Shown here: positions 12,384 to 21,036 of the stretch, piece after piece | How positions within the stretch are numbered: the stretch's first letter is position 1 | Layout: every line of letters starts with the position of its first letter | From: Luteimonas sp. 9C | Lineage (GTDB): Bacteria > Pseudomonadota > Gammaproteobacteria > Xanthomonadales > Xanthomonadaceae | NCBI RefSeq assembly: GCF_902506295.1 | Contig: NZ_LR733313.1 | Location: 62,001 to 126,000, forward strand | DNA length: 64,000 nucleotides | Direction: 5' to 3' | Position numbers and translations under genes: made by a program | Notes under the pieces: generated by a model | Databases searched by the model: none | Told to the model about the DNA's origin: nothing | Seen by the model: only the letters and a program-made list of their open reading frames with translations

Positions 12384-15250
12384 CCGCAAACGAGATCACG
12401 GTGGTCAAGTTCGTCCAAGAGCTCTTGGTCGCCGAAGGTGAACCAATTACGCCGCCTCTCATCAGCCAAAAGATCGACTTTGTCCTCCAGATGATGCCGA
12501 AGTGGAAGGATGGGCTGGACCGCGATGCGGTGACAGAAGAACTCATCAGGCGCTTCAGCCTCTGGGTTGGCGAGGACGTGACCATGGCTAGCAATGTCGG
12601 GCATGTCGCGTGGTTGGACTCGGCTCGAAAGAGGGATTGGCTCTACTGGCAGCGCTACCGCGAGATGCTAGAGAGAAAGCTCTCTTGGACCGCGGTCGAT
12701 GCTGTCGACGTTTCGACGGACAAGGTGCTCGGACTGCTGGAGGATCCTTTGCGACATGGACCTTGGGACAGGCGAGGGCTTGTCGTGGGCCATGTCCAGT
12801 CTGGGAAAACTGCGCATTACACCGGTCTGATTAGTAAGGCTGCTGACGCCCAGTACAAGGTGATCATCGTTCTTGCCGGCCTACACAACAATCTGAGGTC
12901 CCAGACGCAGATAAGGTTGGAGGAAGGGTTCCTCGGGTATGACACAAGTGCAAGAGATTCCCTCCGTCCTGTCGGTGTGGGTGAACGTGATTTTGACAAG
13001 AGCATCGCGCCCAACTGCGCGACGACGCGCGCTAACTCGGGCGATTTCGGCAAGAAGGTGGCGAAGCATCTCGCGATATCGCCTGAGCAGCGTCCTTGGC
13101 TTTTTGTGGTCAAGAAGAACAAATCGGTTCTCAGCGAGCTCCTGAGATGGATACAAAACCACGTGGCCGATACGAAAACTCACGATGAAGATGTGGATGT
13201 CTCTGGAGACAAGCTTCCACGCGTCAGGAAGATCGTGACCAAGCTTCCGCTCTTGGTGATTGATGACGAAGCAGATCACGCATCTGTGGATACCCAAGAA
13301 CAGACCTTCGATCCCGATACGGGAAAGCCTGATGAAGAGCACAATCCGACAGCAATCAACAAGCTGATCCGACGAATTCTCAATTCTTTCTCACGGTCGG
13401 CTTATGTGGGATACACCGCTACGCCATTCGCCAATATCTTCATCCATGAGCGTGGGGAGACGAAGCAAGAGGGGCCTGATCTCTTTCCCGCGGCCTTCAT
13501 CCACAACCTCGCCGCACCCTCGGACTACATAGGGCCATCCGTGCTGTTCGGCAGACCCTCACCTGCGGGGCGCGAAGGCGCGCTTCCCTTGATCCATACG
13601 GTGAACGACTACGCGACCGAGAGCGAAGATTCCGGGTGGATGCCACAGAAGCATCGTAACGGCCATGTTCCTCGCTGGAGCGCGGAAGAAGGACTTCCGC
13701 CCAGCCTGCGGAAGGCGATCGAATCCTTCCTGCTGGCCTGTGCTGCGAGAGTCTGCAGAGATCAGGGGCGTGAGCACAGTTCGATGCTAATCCACGTAAC
13801 GCGCTTCACCTCGGTGCAGAACGAAGTCTATGCGCAGGTGGATGAGTACATAAAACGGTTGAAACAAAGGATCGTGCGAAGGATTGATCACCAGCCGATC
13901 CTCGAGCGCCTTCGCCGGCAATGGGAAATTGAATTCGTGCCTGCGACTGACGCCTTGGTGGACAGGGATATGGTCCCCGCGAATCTGAAGATCGCATGGG
14001 AGCGGCTAGTCGCTGTCCTGCCCGAGGTCATCGAAGACATCGAAGTCCGGACCATCAACGGTACGGCGAAGGATGTGCTCGACTACGCCGAAAACGACGG
14101 CAAGGGTTTGAAAGTCATCGCCATTGGCGGAGACAAGCTTGCGCGGGGCCTTACCTTGGAAGGGCTTTGCACCAGTTACTTTCTGCGCGCCTCCAAGATG
14201 TACGACACACTGATGCAGATGGGGCGTTGGTTTGGCTATCGCCCCGGCTACGTTGATCTTTGTCGTCTGTACACGACAGACGATCTTGTCGAATGGTTTG
14301 GTCACATCACCGACGCGGCCGCCGAGCTCAGGGAGGAGTTCGACCTGATGGCGAGCTCGGGTGGTACGCCCCGGGAGTATGGTTTGAAAGTCCAGTCGCA
14401 TTCCGTGCTCACGGTGACTTCCCAATTGAAGATGCGGACGGCGAGAAGTCTGATGGTCTCGTTTAGTGGGCAGCTCATGCAATCCGTATCGTTGTTTCAG
14501 GAAAAGGAAATCCTGGAAAAGAACCTGGAGACTACGGAACGCTTCTTGAAGTCACTGGGAGTTCCATCGGAGACGAATCCGGAAAGATTACGAAACGGCG
14601 ATAAACAGAGATGGGCCGGATATCTCTGGAAGAGTGTGCCCGGTGTAGAAGTTGCAGACTTCATCGATTCACTGAGAACACACCCGCAGGCATACCGCGT
14701 ACAAAGCGCGGTTCTCGCGGAGTTCATCCGCTCGATGATTGCTGGGAATGAGCTTACGGAATGGACAGTAGCGGTCTTGGGGAACCAAAGCGGAACCACA
14801 CTCGCTGTCGCGCCGGGTGTCGACGTCAACATGGTTAATCGCAAGGGCGAGGGTATTCCCGGACGATATGCCATCGGCGTTCTTCTCGACCCTAAGGACG
14901 AGTCGATAGATCTTGACGCTGATCAATGGCAGGCGGCACTCGACGTAACGAAGCTTGCGCGGAAGCCAGACACGCAGGACGCAGAGTCGGTCAAGGAGCC
15001 CACCCATCCGTCAGGACCTGCCATCCGTAAGGTGAAGGGTCTTGGAACGGAAGGGGGAGGTGTGTCTGCCCATCCAGAACGTGGTCTGCTGATCCTTTAT
15101 GTACTCGATCCAGAGGGGGCCAACGAATCAAAGGTCGGGGTTCCGGTTGTTGCTTTCGGCATCAGTTTTCCTGGAAGCAAGTCGGACCGGAAGGTCGAGT
15201 ACAAGGTGAACAATGTCCTCTGGGAGCAAGAATATGCACCCGCAGGATGA
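12377..15250 (+). CDS. Z1 domain-containing helicase-like ATPase
   Basis: 957 residues. Walker A is GHVQSGKT (138-145), Walker B is VIDDEADHAS (DEAD at 297-300), and a late superfamily II motif block reads DKLARGLTLEGLCTSYFLRA followed by QMGRWFGYRPGYVDLCRLY, the hallmark of the Z1 domain. These proteins occur next to GHKL ATPases, DUF4420 nucleases and AIPR proteins and are presumed to remodel or translocate DNA during restriction. The N-terminal 130 residues precede the ATPase core; the C-terminal 300 have no recognised domain. It overlaps the ATPase gene by 7 bp upstream and the nuclease gene downstream. Confidence 0.92.
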   Translation: MLTANEITVVKFVQELLVAEGEPITPPLISQKIDFVLQMMPKWKDGLDRDAVTEELIRRFSLWVGEDVTMASNVGHVAWLDSARKRDWLYWQRYREMLERKLSWTAVDAVDVSTDKVLGLLEDPLRHGPWDRRGLVVGHVQSGKTAHYTGLISKAADAQYKVIIVLAGLHNNLRSQTQIRLEEGFLGYDTSARDSLRPVGVGERDFDKSIAPNCATTRANSGDFGKKVAKHLAISPEQRPWLFVVKKNKSVLSELLRWIQNHVADTKTHDEDVDVSGDKLPRVRKIVTKLPLLVIDDEADHASVDTQEQTFDPDTGKPDEEHNPTAINKLIRRILNSFSRSAYVGYTATPFANIFIHERGETKQEGPDLFPAAFIHNLAAPSDYIGPSVLFGRPSPAGREGALPLIHTVNDYATESEDSGWMPQKHRNGHVPRWSAEEGLPPSLRKAIESFLLACAARVCRDQGREHSSMLIHVTRFTSVQNEVYAQVDEYIKRLKQRIVRRIDHQPILERLRRQWEIEFVPATDALVDRDMVPANLKIAWERLVAVLPEVIEDIEVRTINGTAKDVLDYAENDGKGLKVIAIGGDKLARGLTLEGLCTSYFLRASKMYDTLMQMGRWFGYRPGYVDLCRLYTTDDLVEWFGHITDAAAELREEFDLMASSGGTPREYGLKVQSHSVLTVTSQLKMRTARSLMVSFSGQLMQSVSLFQEKEILEKNLETTERFLKSLGVPSETNPERLRNGDKQRWAGYLWKSVPGVEVADFIDSLRTHPQAYRVQSAVLAEFIRSMIAGNELTEWTVAVLGNQSGTTLAVAPGVDVNMVNRKGEGIPGRYAIGVLLDPKDESIDLDADQWQAALDVTKLARKPDTQDAESVKEPTHPSGPAIRKVKGLGTEGGGVSAHPERGLLILYVLDPEGANESKVGVPVVAFGISFPGSKSDRKVEYKVNNVLWEQEYAPAG

Positions 15251-16244
15251 TGTGGCGCAGATCAGTTCGGCGTGGAGGGCTCTGGACGCAGATCACGCTG
15301 AAGCTGGATGGACCTCGATACCGTTCGAAGAGGGCGAGCGATACAGGGTCTACGTTGCACGTCGATTTCCCGAGAATGCAGAGGCCGTCCTTCTCGATCT
15401 AAAAGGTGCAACGCTGCCCAAAGAGAAGGCGCTTCCGAAAGGCCGTGGCTTCCGCGTCGTACTAGCCAGAACGATTGCTGACGCCCAGCGACCTTGGCTT
15501 GCCATTTATCGCCATCCGGGAGCGCAACTGCATTTCTTCGAGATGATGGTGGTAGATATCATCCAAGTCATAAGGGAGTCGGAACTCAAAGGGAGTGATG
15601 ACCTCGCATCTGCGACGTTGAAGCGCGTGTCTGCGTGGCAAGAGTTCATGCGCCGGGCCAGTGACGGCGTGCTGTCGCCCGAGGAGGAGACAGGTCTTTA
15701 TGGAGAGCTCATGGTGTTGCATCAACTGGAGCGTCATTTGGATCTGCATCCTGCACTTGAATCTTGGTCTGGTCCCGGCGGCGGTCTGCACGACTTCGTG
15801 CTGGGGAGCGGTGCTATCGAGGTGAAGACGACGGTCTCGTCCGGCTCCTTCCTCGCGAAGATCGGAAGCCTTGAGCAGCTCGACAACGTCATCGTGTCCC
15901 CGCTTCACATTGCCGCAGTGCGGCTGGAAGTCGATGCCGCAGGATCCTCCCTGCCAGAATTGGTTGAACGTACAAGAAATCGAGTCGGGATCGATTCTTA
16001 TACGCTGGCACTGTTTGAGCAGCGTCTTGGTCTTGCTGGATACATTGATGAGGTGTCAGATCACTACCAACGTCGATTCAATCTAGTTGAGATCCGCTAT
16101 CTGACCGTGGACGAAGAATTTCCTCGTCTCGTGCATGCAAATGTTCCGTCGAGCGTACGAGCGGCACGATATGAGATCGAACTTGATCCTGGATCATCCA
16201 AAGACGATCTGGAAAGCATACTTGCCTCAACTGGAGTGATCTGA
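15234..16244 (+). CDS. PD-(D/E)XK motif nuclease (DUF4420 type)
   Basis: 336 residues from the ATG at 15234, which has GGGAG 7 nt upstream. An in-frame ATG at 15213 would add seven residues. The catalytic signature is visible as E158 (GLYGELMVL), D187 (GGGLHDFVLGSG) and E196-V197-K198 (AIEVKTT), the D...ExK arrangement of restriction-endonuclease folds. This protein family accompanies Z1 and AIPR genes. It overlaps the 3' end of the Z1 gene by 17 bp and is followed after 2 bp by the AIPR gene, so all five genes are probably on one transcript. It is the likeliest DNA-cutting subunit of the system. Confidence 0.87.
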   Translation: MHPQDDVAQISSAWRALDADHAEAGWTSIPFEEGERYRVYVARRFPENAEAVLLDLKGATLPKEKALPKGRGFRVVLARTIADAQRPWLAIYRHPGAQLHFFEMMVVDIIQVIRESELKGSDDLASATLKRVSAWQEFMRRASDGVLSPEEETGLYGELMVLHQLERHLDLHPALESWSGPGGGLHDFVLGSGAIEVKTTVSSGSFLAKIGSLEQLDNVIVSPLHIAAVRLEVDAAGSSLPELVERTRNRVGIDSYTLALFEQRLGLAGYIDEVSDHYQRRFNLVEIRYLTVDEEFPRLVHANVPSSVRAARYEIELDPGSSKDDLESILASTGVI

Positions 16245-16246
16245 AG

Positions 16247-18040
16247 ATGGATCTCGAAGAATTCCTCGTCCAGACGAGGTTGGACGTACAGGAAGAGATA
16301 GCGGAGCGGCTTGGGGAATCCGGATCCCCTTATCCATACGAGGAGTCTGTGTACGCCGAAATTGTCATGACGCACATGGCTGAGATTGGGATGACCTTCG
16401 AGCCGCAGGTCTGTCACTACACGGCGAAGTCGGGCAATGCGAACGTCAAGATCAGCGGTTACTCGATCTCGGAAGAGGCTGATCAGATCGATCTCTTCGT
16501 GAGCCTCTACAGTGGGACGGAGAGCGTCCAATCGATACCTGACAGCGAAACCAAGGCGGCGGCAGAGCAGTGCTTACGCTTTCTTGCGAAGTGCGCCGAA
16601 GGGAAGCTTGCGTCAGCTATCGATCCGGCGAACGATGCTTTTGAACTGGCTATGACGATCCAGAAGAGTTACGCCAAACTGGACCAGATCCGGATCTATG
16701 TTCTGACTGATGCAGTAGCGAAGTCTAAGAGCTTCAAGTCGAGGGATATCCAAGGCAAGACCATCAAACTTGAGGTCATGGACATCGAGCGTCTGCATAG
16801 GCATTGGTCGGAGGGCAAGCCCCGTGACGAACTCGTAGTGAACTTCTTGGACTTGGCAGGCGGCGCAATCCCGTGCGTTTACGTTCCAGGTGAATCGGAT
16901 TACGACTACGCCTTGACAGTAATTCCAGGCGAAGCTCTTCGATTCATCTATGAGAAGTTCGGTGCTCGACTTCTGGAGGCGAACGTACGGTCCTTCCTCA
17001 GTGCCACAGGGAAGGTCAATCGTGGAATCCGAGAAACGCTGCGCTCCGATCCCGACAGGTTCATGGCTTACAACAACGGCATCGTCATCGTTGCCGACGA
17101 GGCGCATCTCGCGAGGGCCGATGACGGGAGCCCAGGTTTGGCATGGCTTAAAGGTATGCAGATCGTCAATGGTGGACAGACAACGGCGTCCATCTACTTC
17201 ACCGCCAAGAAACACTCCGGCGTGGATCTGACGAAAGTACGAGTGCCTGCCAAGGTAATTATTTTGAAGTCGGATGACTCAGCTGCTGAGGAGGCGATGA
17301 TCGCGGACATATCGCGCTATGCGAACAGCCAGAACGCGGTCAGACAGTCTGATCTCTCTGCAAACACGCCTTTCCATGTTGAGCTCGAAAAACTGGCCGC
17401 CACGACCTATTGTCCGGACGGTGTCGGGCGCTGGTTCTACGAACGTGCAGCCGGTAGTTACTCGACCACGCTTGCTAGGGAGGGCGCAACGCCGGCTCGC
17501 TATCGCCAACTCAAGTCGGTTGTCATCCCGCCTTCTCGGAAGATCACGAAGACCGATCTGGCCAAGTATCTGAACGCATGGGATGGAAAGCCGCATTTGG
17601 TGAGCTTAGGATCGCAGAAGAACTTCACTGAATTCACCGCTGGGTTGAAGGATAAAGAAGACAGCCTTCTAGTCTTGCCAGACGTTCGAATCTTCAAACA
17701 CATGGTCGCGAAGGCAATCCTGTATCGAAAAGTTCAAGCACTGGTGCGGCCGATGTTTCCGGCCTTTCAAGGAAATGTGGCGACCTACGTCATAGCAGCC
17801 TTGGCTCACAAATATGGCGATCAGATCGATCTGGATCGGATTTGGTTGCAGCAAGACTTATCTGAGGCTTTGAAAGAGGTGGTCCGTACTCTGGCGCCCC
17901 AAGTCAACCGGGCTCTTCACGAGAGTTCGAATGGCCGCATGGTGTCTGAGTGGGCAAAGAAGCAGGAATGCTGGGAATTGATCAGGTCGTCCAATTTTGG
18001 GTCTGCCGTGATCGAAGTTCCTGAGGTGAGAAGGTTGTAG
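16247..18040 (+). CDS. AIPR family abortive-infection/phage-resistance protein
   Basis: 597 residues. The AIPR core is recognised from the block RFMAYNNGIVIVADEAHLA and, about 35 residues on, GMQIVNGGQTTASIYFTAKK (roughly residues 268-325), followed by SRYANSQNAVRQSDL. The family was first tied to abortive infection plasmids and recurs with Z1 and MutL-like genes in restriction-like loci. Its biochemical activity is not established. It begins 2 bp after the nuclease gene stop and ends the operon. No clear terminator follows; the next 50 bp lead into a decayed tetR copy. Confidence 0.9.
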   Translation: MDLEEFLVQTRLDVQEEIAERLGESGSPYPYEESVYAEIVMTHMAEIGMTFEPQVCHYTAKSGNANVKISGYSISEEADQIDLFVSLYSGTESVQSIPDSETKAAAEQCLRFLAKCAEGKLASAIDPANDAFELAMTIQKSYAKLDQIRIYVLTDAVAKSKSFKSRDIQGKTIKLEVMDIERLHRHWSEGKPRDELVVNFLDLAGGAIPCVYVPGESDYDYALTVIPGEALRFIYEKFGARLLEANVRSFLSATGKVNRGIRETLRSDPDRFMAYNNGIVIVADEAHLARADDGSPGLAWLKGMQIVNGGQTTASIYFTAKKHSGVDLTKVRVPAKVIILKSDDSAAEEAMIADISRYANSQNAVRQSDLSANTPFHVELEKLAATTYCPDGVGRWFYERAAGSYSTTLAREGATPARYRQLKSVVIPPSRKITKTDLAKYLNAWDGKPHLVSLGSQKNFTEFTAGLKDKEDSLLVLPDVRIFKHMVAKAILYRKVQALVRPMFPAFQGNVATYVIAALAHKYGDQIDLDRIWLQQDLSEALKEVVRTLAPQVNRALHESSNGRMVSEWAKKQECWELIRSSNFGSAVIEVPEVRRL

Positions 18041-18094
18041 GAGTCAACAGACAGGGGGGACGGCTCCGAGTTCACCTCTTGCTCGGAGCGCGCG

Positions 18095-18470
18095 GATACA
18101 CCGTGGCTATCCAACAGACCCGTCGCCCACAAACATATGTCCCGAATCGACTGCACCAGCTGCGCCGGCCCAGACATCTTCTCTTCGAGAATGCGCCATC
18201 TGCCCGACCGGCGCTTCGGTGAGCGGGCCGATGATGCAGGCGGCGGCAACGTCGGCGTCTTGGTGGGAAACTCCTTGCGTTCGATGTAGCCAGCAGGATG
18301 TCGCTGAAAACTTCGCCGAAGCTGACGCGTTCGGCGTTCAATTCGGGGTCGAAGGGCTCGGCGATGAAAGCGTAGGCCAAGACTGGGCCCGCGAGGGCGC
18401 AATGCACGGAAGCTTCGATGGCGACGCCCAACTGTTCGCGGCTGTCGGTGAGGGCAGGCGGCGCCATGAG
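18095..18470 (-). pseudogene. Decayed, 5'-truncated copy of the downstream tetR gene
   Basis: On the minus strand, segments read TDSREQLGVAIEAS, ALAGPVLAYAFIAEPFDPEL, FGEVFSDILLA and, in another frame, YIERKEFP and EEKMSGPAQLVQSIRDICLW. They align in order with the intact TetR protein at 20293-20904 (TDARDQLGAAIEAF, ALAGPALAYAFIAEPVDPEV, FGEVFRDILLAG, IERKEFPA, KEKTSGPALVDSIRAVCL). The helix-turn-helix half is missing, an internal deletion of a few codons is present, and at least two frame changes break it. It is in the same orientation as the intact gene, and hipBA lies between the two copies. Confidence 0.85.
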
Positions 18471-18496
18471 GAATCAAGATATTTTACGCGGCTCTA

Positions 18497-18520
18497 TAAA
18501 TCGTCTTAAATGTCGATTTA
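18497..18520. promoter_or_regulatory. Candidate operator of hipBA
   Basis: TAAATCG, 10-bp spacer, CGATTTA: perfect 7-bp arms in a short AT-rich stretch 40 bp before the antitoxin start. The position and the AT-rich promoter-like surroundings fit autoregulation by the HTH antitoxin, which is the rule in HipBA pairs. Confidence 0.5.
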
Positions 18521-18559
18521 TTTGACTATTCAGCTTTTAGTCGTCATATTCGGCGACAT

Positions 18560-18919
18560 ATGAGCACTCCTGCCCGCCATCATGTCGTGTCGCTCGCTCA
18601 GTTGGGCAGCCAGCTGGCAGCCCTGCGCGTGTCGCGCAACCTGACCCAAGCGGAACTGGCCGAACAGGCTGGCGTGTCCAAGCGAACAGTCGAACGCTTG
18701 GAAGCAGGGGCCACGGCCACGCAACTGTCCACGTTCCTGCGGGTCTGCGGGGTGCTCGGGCTGGAAAGCAGGCTTGCGCAACTGGTACCCGAACCAGTGG
18801 ACAGCCCCGTGGCCCAGCTGCGGCAGCAGCGCCGCACACGCCAGCGCGCATCGGGGACTGGCAAGGATGCTCCGGCAGCGAAGGCGAAGCCGGGCAAAGG
18901 TTGGAGTTGGGAGGCATGA
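18560..18919 (+). CDS. hipB: HipB-like antitoxin, XRE-type HTH regulator
   Basis: A 119-residue DNA-binding protein. Residues about 13-70 form an XRE helix-turn-helix (LGSQLAALRVSRNLTQAELA, EQAGVSKRTVERLEAG). The C-terminal 35 residues are basic and low in complexity (RQQRRTRQRASGTGKDAPAA). The gene overlaps the toxin gene by 4 bp (ATGA), the normal antitoxin-first order. HipB proteins bind their own operator and neutralise the HipA kinase. The upstream palindrome at 18497-18520 is a probable binding site. Confidence 0.88.
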   Translation: MSTPARHHVVSLAQLGSQLAALRVSRNLTQAELAEQAGVSKRTVERLEAGATATQLSTFLRVCGVLGLESRLAQLVPEPVDSPVAQLRQQRRTRQRASGTGKDAPAAKAKPGKGWSWEA

Positions 18920-20214
18920 CCATCGCCGAAGTCCAGCTCTGGGGCCGGACCATCGGCGCCGTTTCGGTGCAGGACGGCGAGACCACGGCCGCATTCGATT
19001 ACGTCCCCGAGTTCCTCGGCAGCGGTGTCGAGCTTTCGCCGTTGCACATGCCGCTGCAGCCGCGGATCTACGCCTTCCCGGAACTGCCGAAGCCCGCGTT
19101 CCACGGCTTGCCGGGCCTGCTGGCCGATTCCCTGCCGGATCGCTTCGGCAATGCGCTGATCGATCAATGGCTGGCGATGCAGGGCCGCACGCCGCAGAGC
19201 TTCAACGCCGTCGAACGCCTCTGCTACACCGGCGCGCGCGGCATGGGCGCGCTGGAATTCAAGCCGGTCAGCGGCCCCAAGGCCAGCCGCTCCGACACGC
19301 TCGACGTCGCCGCGCTGGTCGGCTTGGCCTCCGACATCCTGACCCATCGCGAAGGGCTCGCCGCCAGCCTCGAACGTCCTGCACGACAGAAGGCCATGCA
19401 GGACATCCTGCGCGTGGGCACATCGGCCGGTGGTGCGCGCGCGAAAGCGCTGATCGCCTGGAATGCGGAGACCCACGAGGTCCGCTCGGGCCAGGTGCAG
19501 GCTGATCCGGGCTTCAGTCACTGGCTGCTCAAGTTCGACGGGGTGTCGGGCAACAAGGACAAGGAACTGCTCGATCCACAGGGCTACGGCGCCATCGAAT
19601 ACGCCTACGCGTTGATGGCGCAGGCCGCCGGCATCGACATGAGCGAGTGCCGTCTGCTGGAAGAGGGCGGACGCCGCCATTTCATGACGCGCCGCTTCGA
19701 CCGGCTCGACGACGGCCACAAGCTGCACATGCAGTCGCTCGGCGCGCTGGCGCATTTCGACTACAACCTGCCCGGCGCGTATTCCTATGAGCAGGCCTTC
19801 CTCGTCATCCGGCAACTGGGCCTGCCGATGGCGGCCCTCGAACAGCAGTTCCGCCGCATGCTGTTCAACGTGGTGGCGCGCAACCAGGACGACCACGTCA
19901 AGAACATCGCGTTCCTGATGGACAGGCAGGGTCAGTGGTCATTGGCGCCGGCCTTCGACGTGAGCTACAGCTACAACCCCGACGGTGACTGGACCGCTAC
20001 GCACCAGATGCGGGTCAACGGCAAGCGCGATGGGTTCACGCTGGAGGACTTCAAGGCGGCAGCGGCGGTCGCCGGCCTCACGCGCGGACGCGAGAAGAAG
20101 ATGCTGGAGGACGTGCGGGCCGCGGTTGAAGACTGGCCGGCGTTCGCAGTTCAGGCCGGGGTGGACGCGCAGCAGATCCAGCAGATCGGCGGCGTGCACC
20201 GGCTGCGATTCTGA
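18916..20214 (+). CDS. hipA: HipA family serine/threonine kinase toxin
   Basis: 432 residues from the ATG at 18916, preceded by GGGAGG. A TTG at 18901 would extend it by five residues. HipA toxins phosphorylate translation targets such as glutamyl-tRNA synthetase and cause dormancy. Visible features: the flexible loop GTSAGGARAKALIAW (about 167-181), where family members autophosphorylate; RRFDRLDDG; the catalytic aspartate block RNQDDHVKNIAF (about residue 323); and the magnesium-binding LAPAFDVSYSY (about 345). Length is close to E. coli HipA (440). All key residues are present, so the toxin appears functional. Confidence 0.92.
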   Translation: MTIAEVQLWGRTIGAVSVQDGETTAAFDYVPEFLGSGVELSPLHMPLQPRIYAFPELPKPAFHGLPGLLADSLPDRFGNALIDQWLAMQGRTPQSFNAVERLCYTGARGMGALEFKPVSGPKASRSDTLDVAALVGLASDILTHREGLAASLERPARQKAMQDILRVGTSAGGARAKALIAWNAETHEVRSGQVQADPGFSHWLLKFDGVSGNKDKELLDPQGYGAIEYAYALMAQAAGIDMSECRLLEEGGRRHFMTRRFDRLDDGHKLHMQSLGALAHFDYNLPGAYSYEQAFLVIRQLGLPMAALEQQFRRMLFNVVARNQDDHVKNIAFLMDRQGQWSLAPAFDVSYSYNPDGDWTATHQMRVNGKRDGFTLEDFKAAAAVAGLTRGREKKMLEDVRAAVEDWPAFAVQAGVDAQQIQQIGGVHRLRF

Positions 20215-20292
20215 GTTTCGTGGTGGTGGAAACGTCGCGACGTTCTTGTTACCAGCCGGATGGACGCTATCGCCAATATCAGGTGGTGCGGG

Positions 20293-20904
20293 CTACCGGA
20301 TGGACCCCGCCGCCCGCAAGCACACTGCCCGGATCGAATCTACAAGCGCCGGCCCCGATGTCTTCTCCTTGAGGATCGGCGCGACCGGTCCGACCAAAGC
20401 CTCGGTGAACGCGCCGACGATGCAGGCGGCGGTGACGTCGGCGTCCTGGGCAGGGAACTCCTTGCGTTCGATGCCGGCCAGCAGGATGTCGCGGAAGACT
20501 TCGCCGAAGCGGCGGCGGCCGCGGATACGTTCGGCGTCCACTTCGGGGTCGACGGGCTCGGCGATGAAGGCGTAGGCCAGCGCCGGGCCAGCGAGGGCGC
20601 GGCGCACGAAGGCTTCGATGGCGGCGCCCAGCTGATCGCGGGCATCGGTGTGGGCGGCGGCCGCGCCGCGCAGGATCACGATCTCGGCATCGATGGCGAC
20701 GGTCAGCACTTCGACGAACAGTTCCGTCTTGGACGGGAAGTAGCGGTAGATCAGCCCGGTCGACACGCCGGCCTCGGCAGCGACGGCCGCCACCTGCGCA
20801 CCCCGGAACCCGCCCACCGACACCAGCGTGCGCGCGGCCTGGACGATCCGCTCACGGTTGCGGGTCATCCGCTCTTCCATCAGGTCCGAACGCCGGTAAC
20901 TCAA
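20293..20904 (-). CDS. TetR family regulator, probably of the liu operon
   Basis: 203 residues with an N-terminal TetR helix-turn-helix: RERIVQAARTLVSVGGFRG, VAAEAGVSTGLIYRYFPSKTELF. The rest is an effector-binding helical domain. The TTG at 20904 is kept as start because AGGA lies 8 nt upstream; an in-frame ATG at 20880 is the alternative. It is divergent from the isovaleryl-CoA dehydrogenase operon across a 130-bp interval with two overlapping palindromes. TetR regulators of branched-chain amino acid degradation (LiuQ type) are known in proteobacteria, and position supports that role here. The ligand is unknown, perhaps an acyl-CoA. A broken partial copy lies at 18095-18470. Confidence 0.88.
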   Translation of the reverse strand: MSYRRSDLMEERMTRNRERIVQAARTLVSVGGFRGAQVAAVAAEAGVSTGLIYRYFPSKTELFVEVLTVAIDAEIVILRGAAAAHTDARDQLGAAIEAFVRRALAGPALAYAFIAEPVDPEVDAERIRGRRRFGEVFRDILLAGIERKEFPAQDADVTAACIVGAFTEALVGPVAPILKEKTSGPALVDSIRAVCLRAAGSIR

Positions 20905-20919
20905 AATCGTGATCCTTGG

Positions 20920-20943
20920 TTCAATTGTTGAATTCTAGTTCAA
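20920..20943. promoter_or_regulatory. Two overlapping palindromes, candidate TetR operator
   Basis: TTCAATTGTTGAA (20920-20932) and TTGAATTCTAGTTCAA (20928-20943) share the central TTGAA. They lie 16 bp before the tetR start and about 94 bp before liuA, where a repressor could shut both divergent promoters. Confidence 0.6.
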
Positions 20944-21036
20944 TTTTTGCCCGGAACCCGTTAGCCTGTCCCGGTCAGGACCACCACGCAGGCGTGCTGC
21001 CGTGCGGGTCGTCGTCCCGGGAACCTGGAGTCCAGC

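Noticed and set aside
18041..18470. Possible small gene between AIPR and hipB
   Set aside because: The apparent reading frames are pieces of a frame-shifted tetR remnant, not an independent gene.
6293..20292. Prophage or integrative element with its own integrase
   Set aside because: No integrase, transposase, phage structural gene or long direct repeat at the edges was seen.
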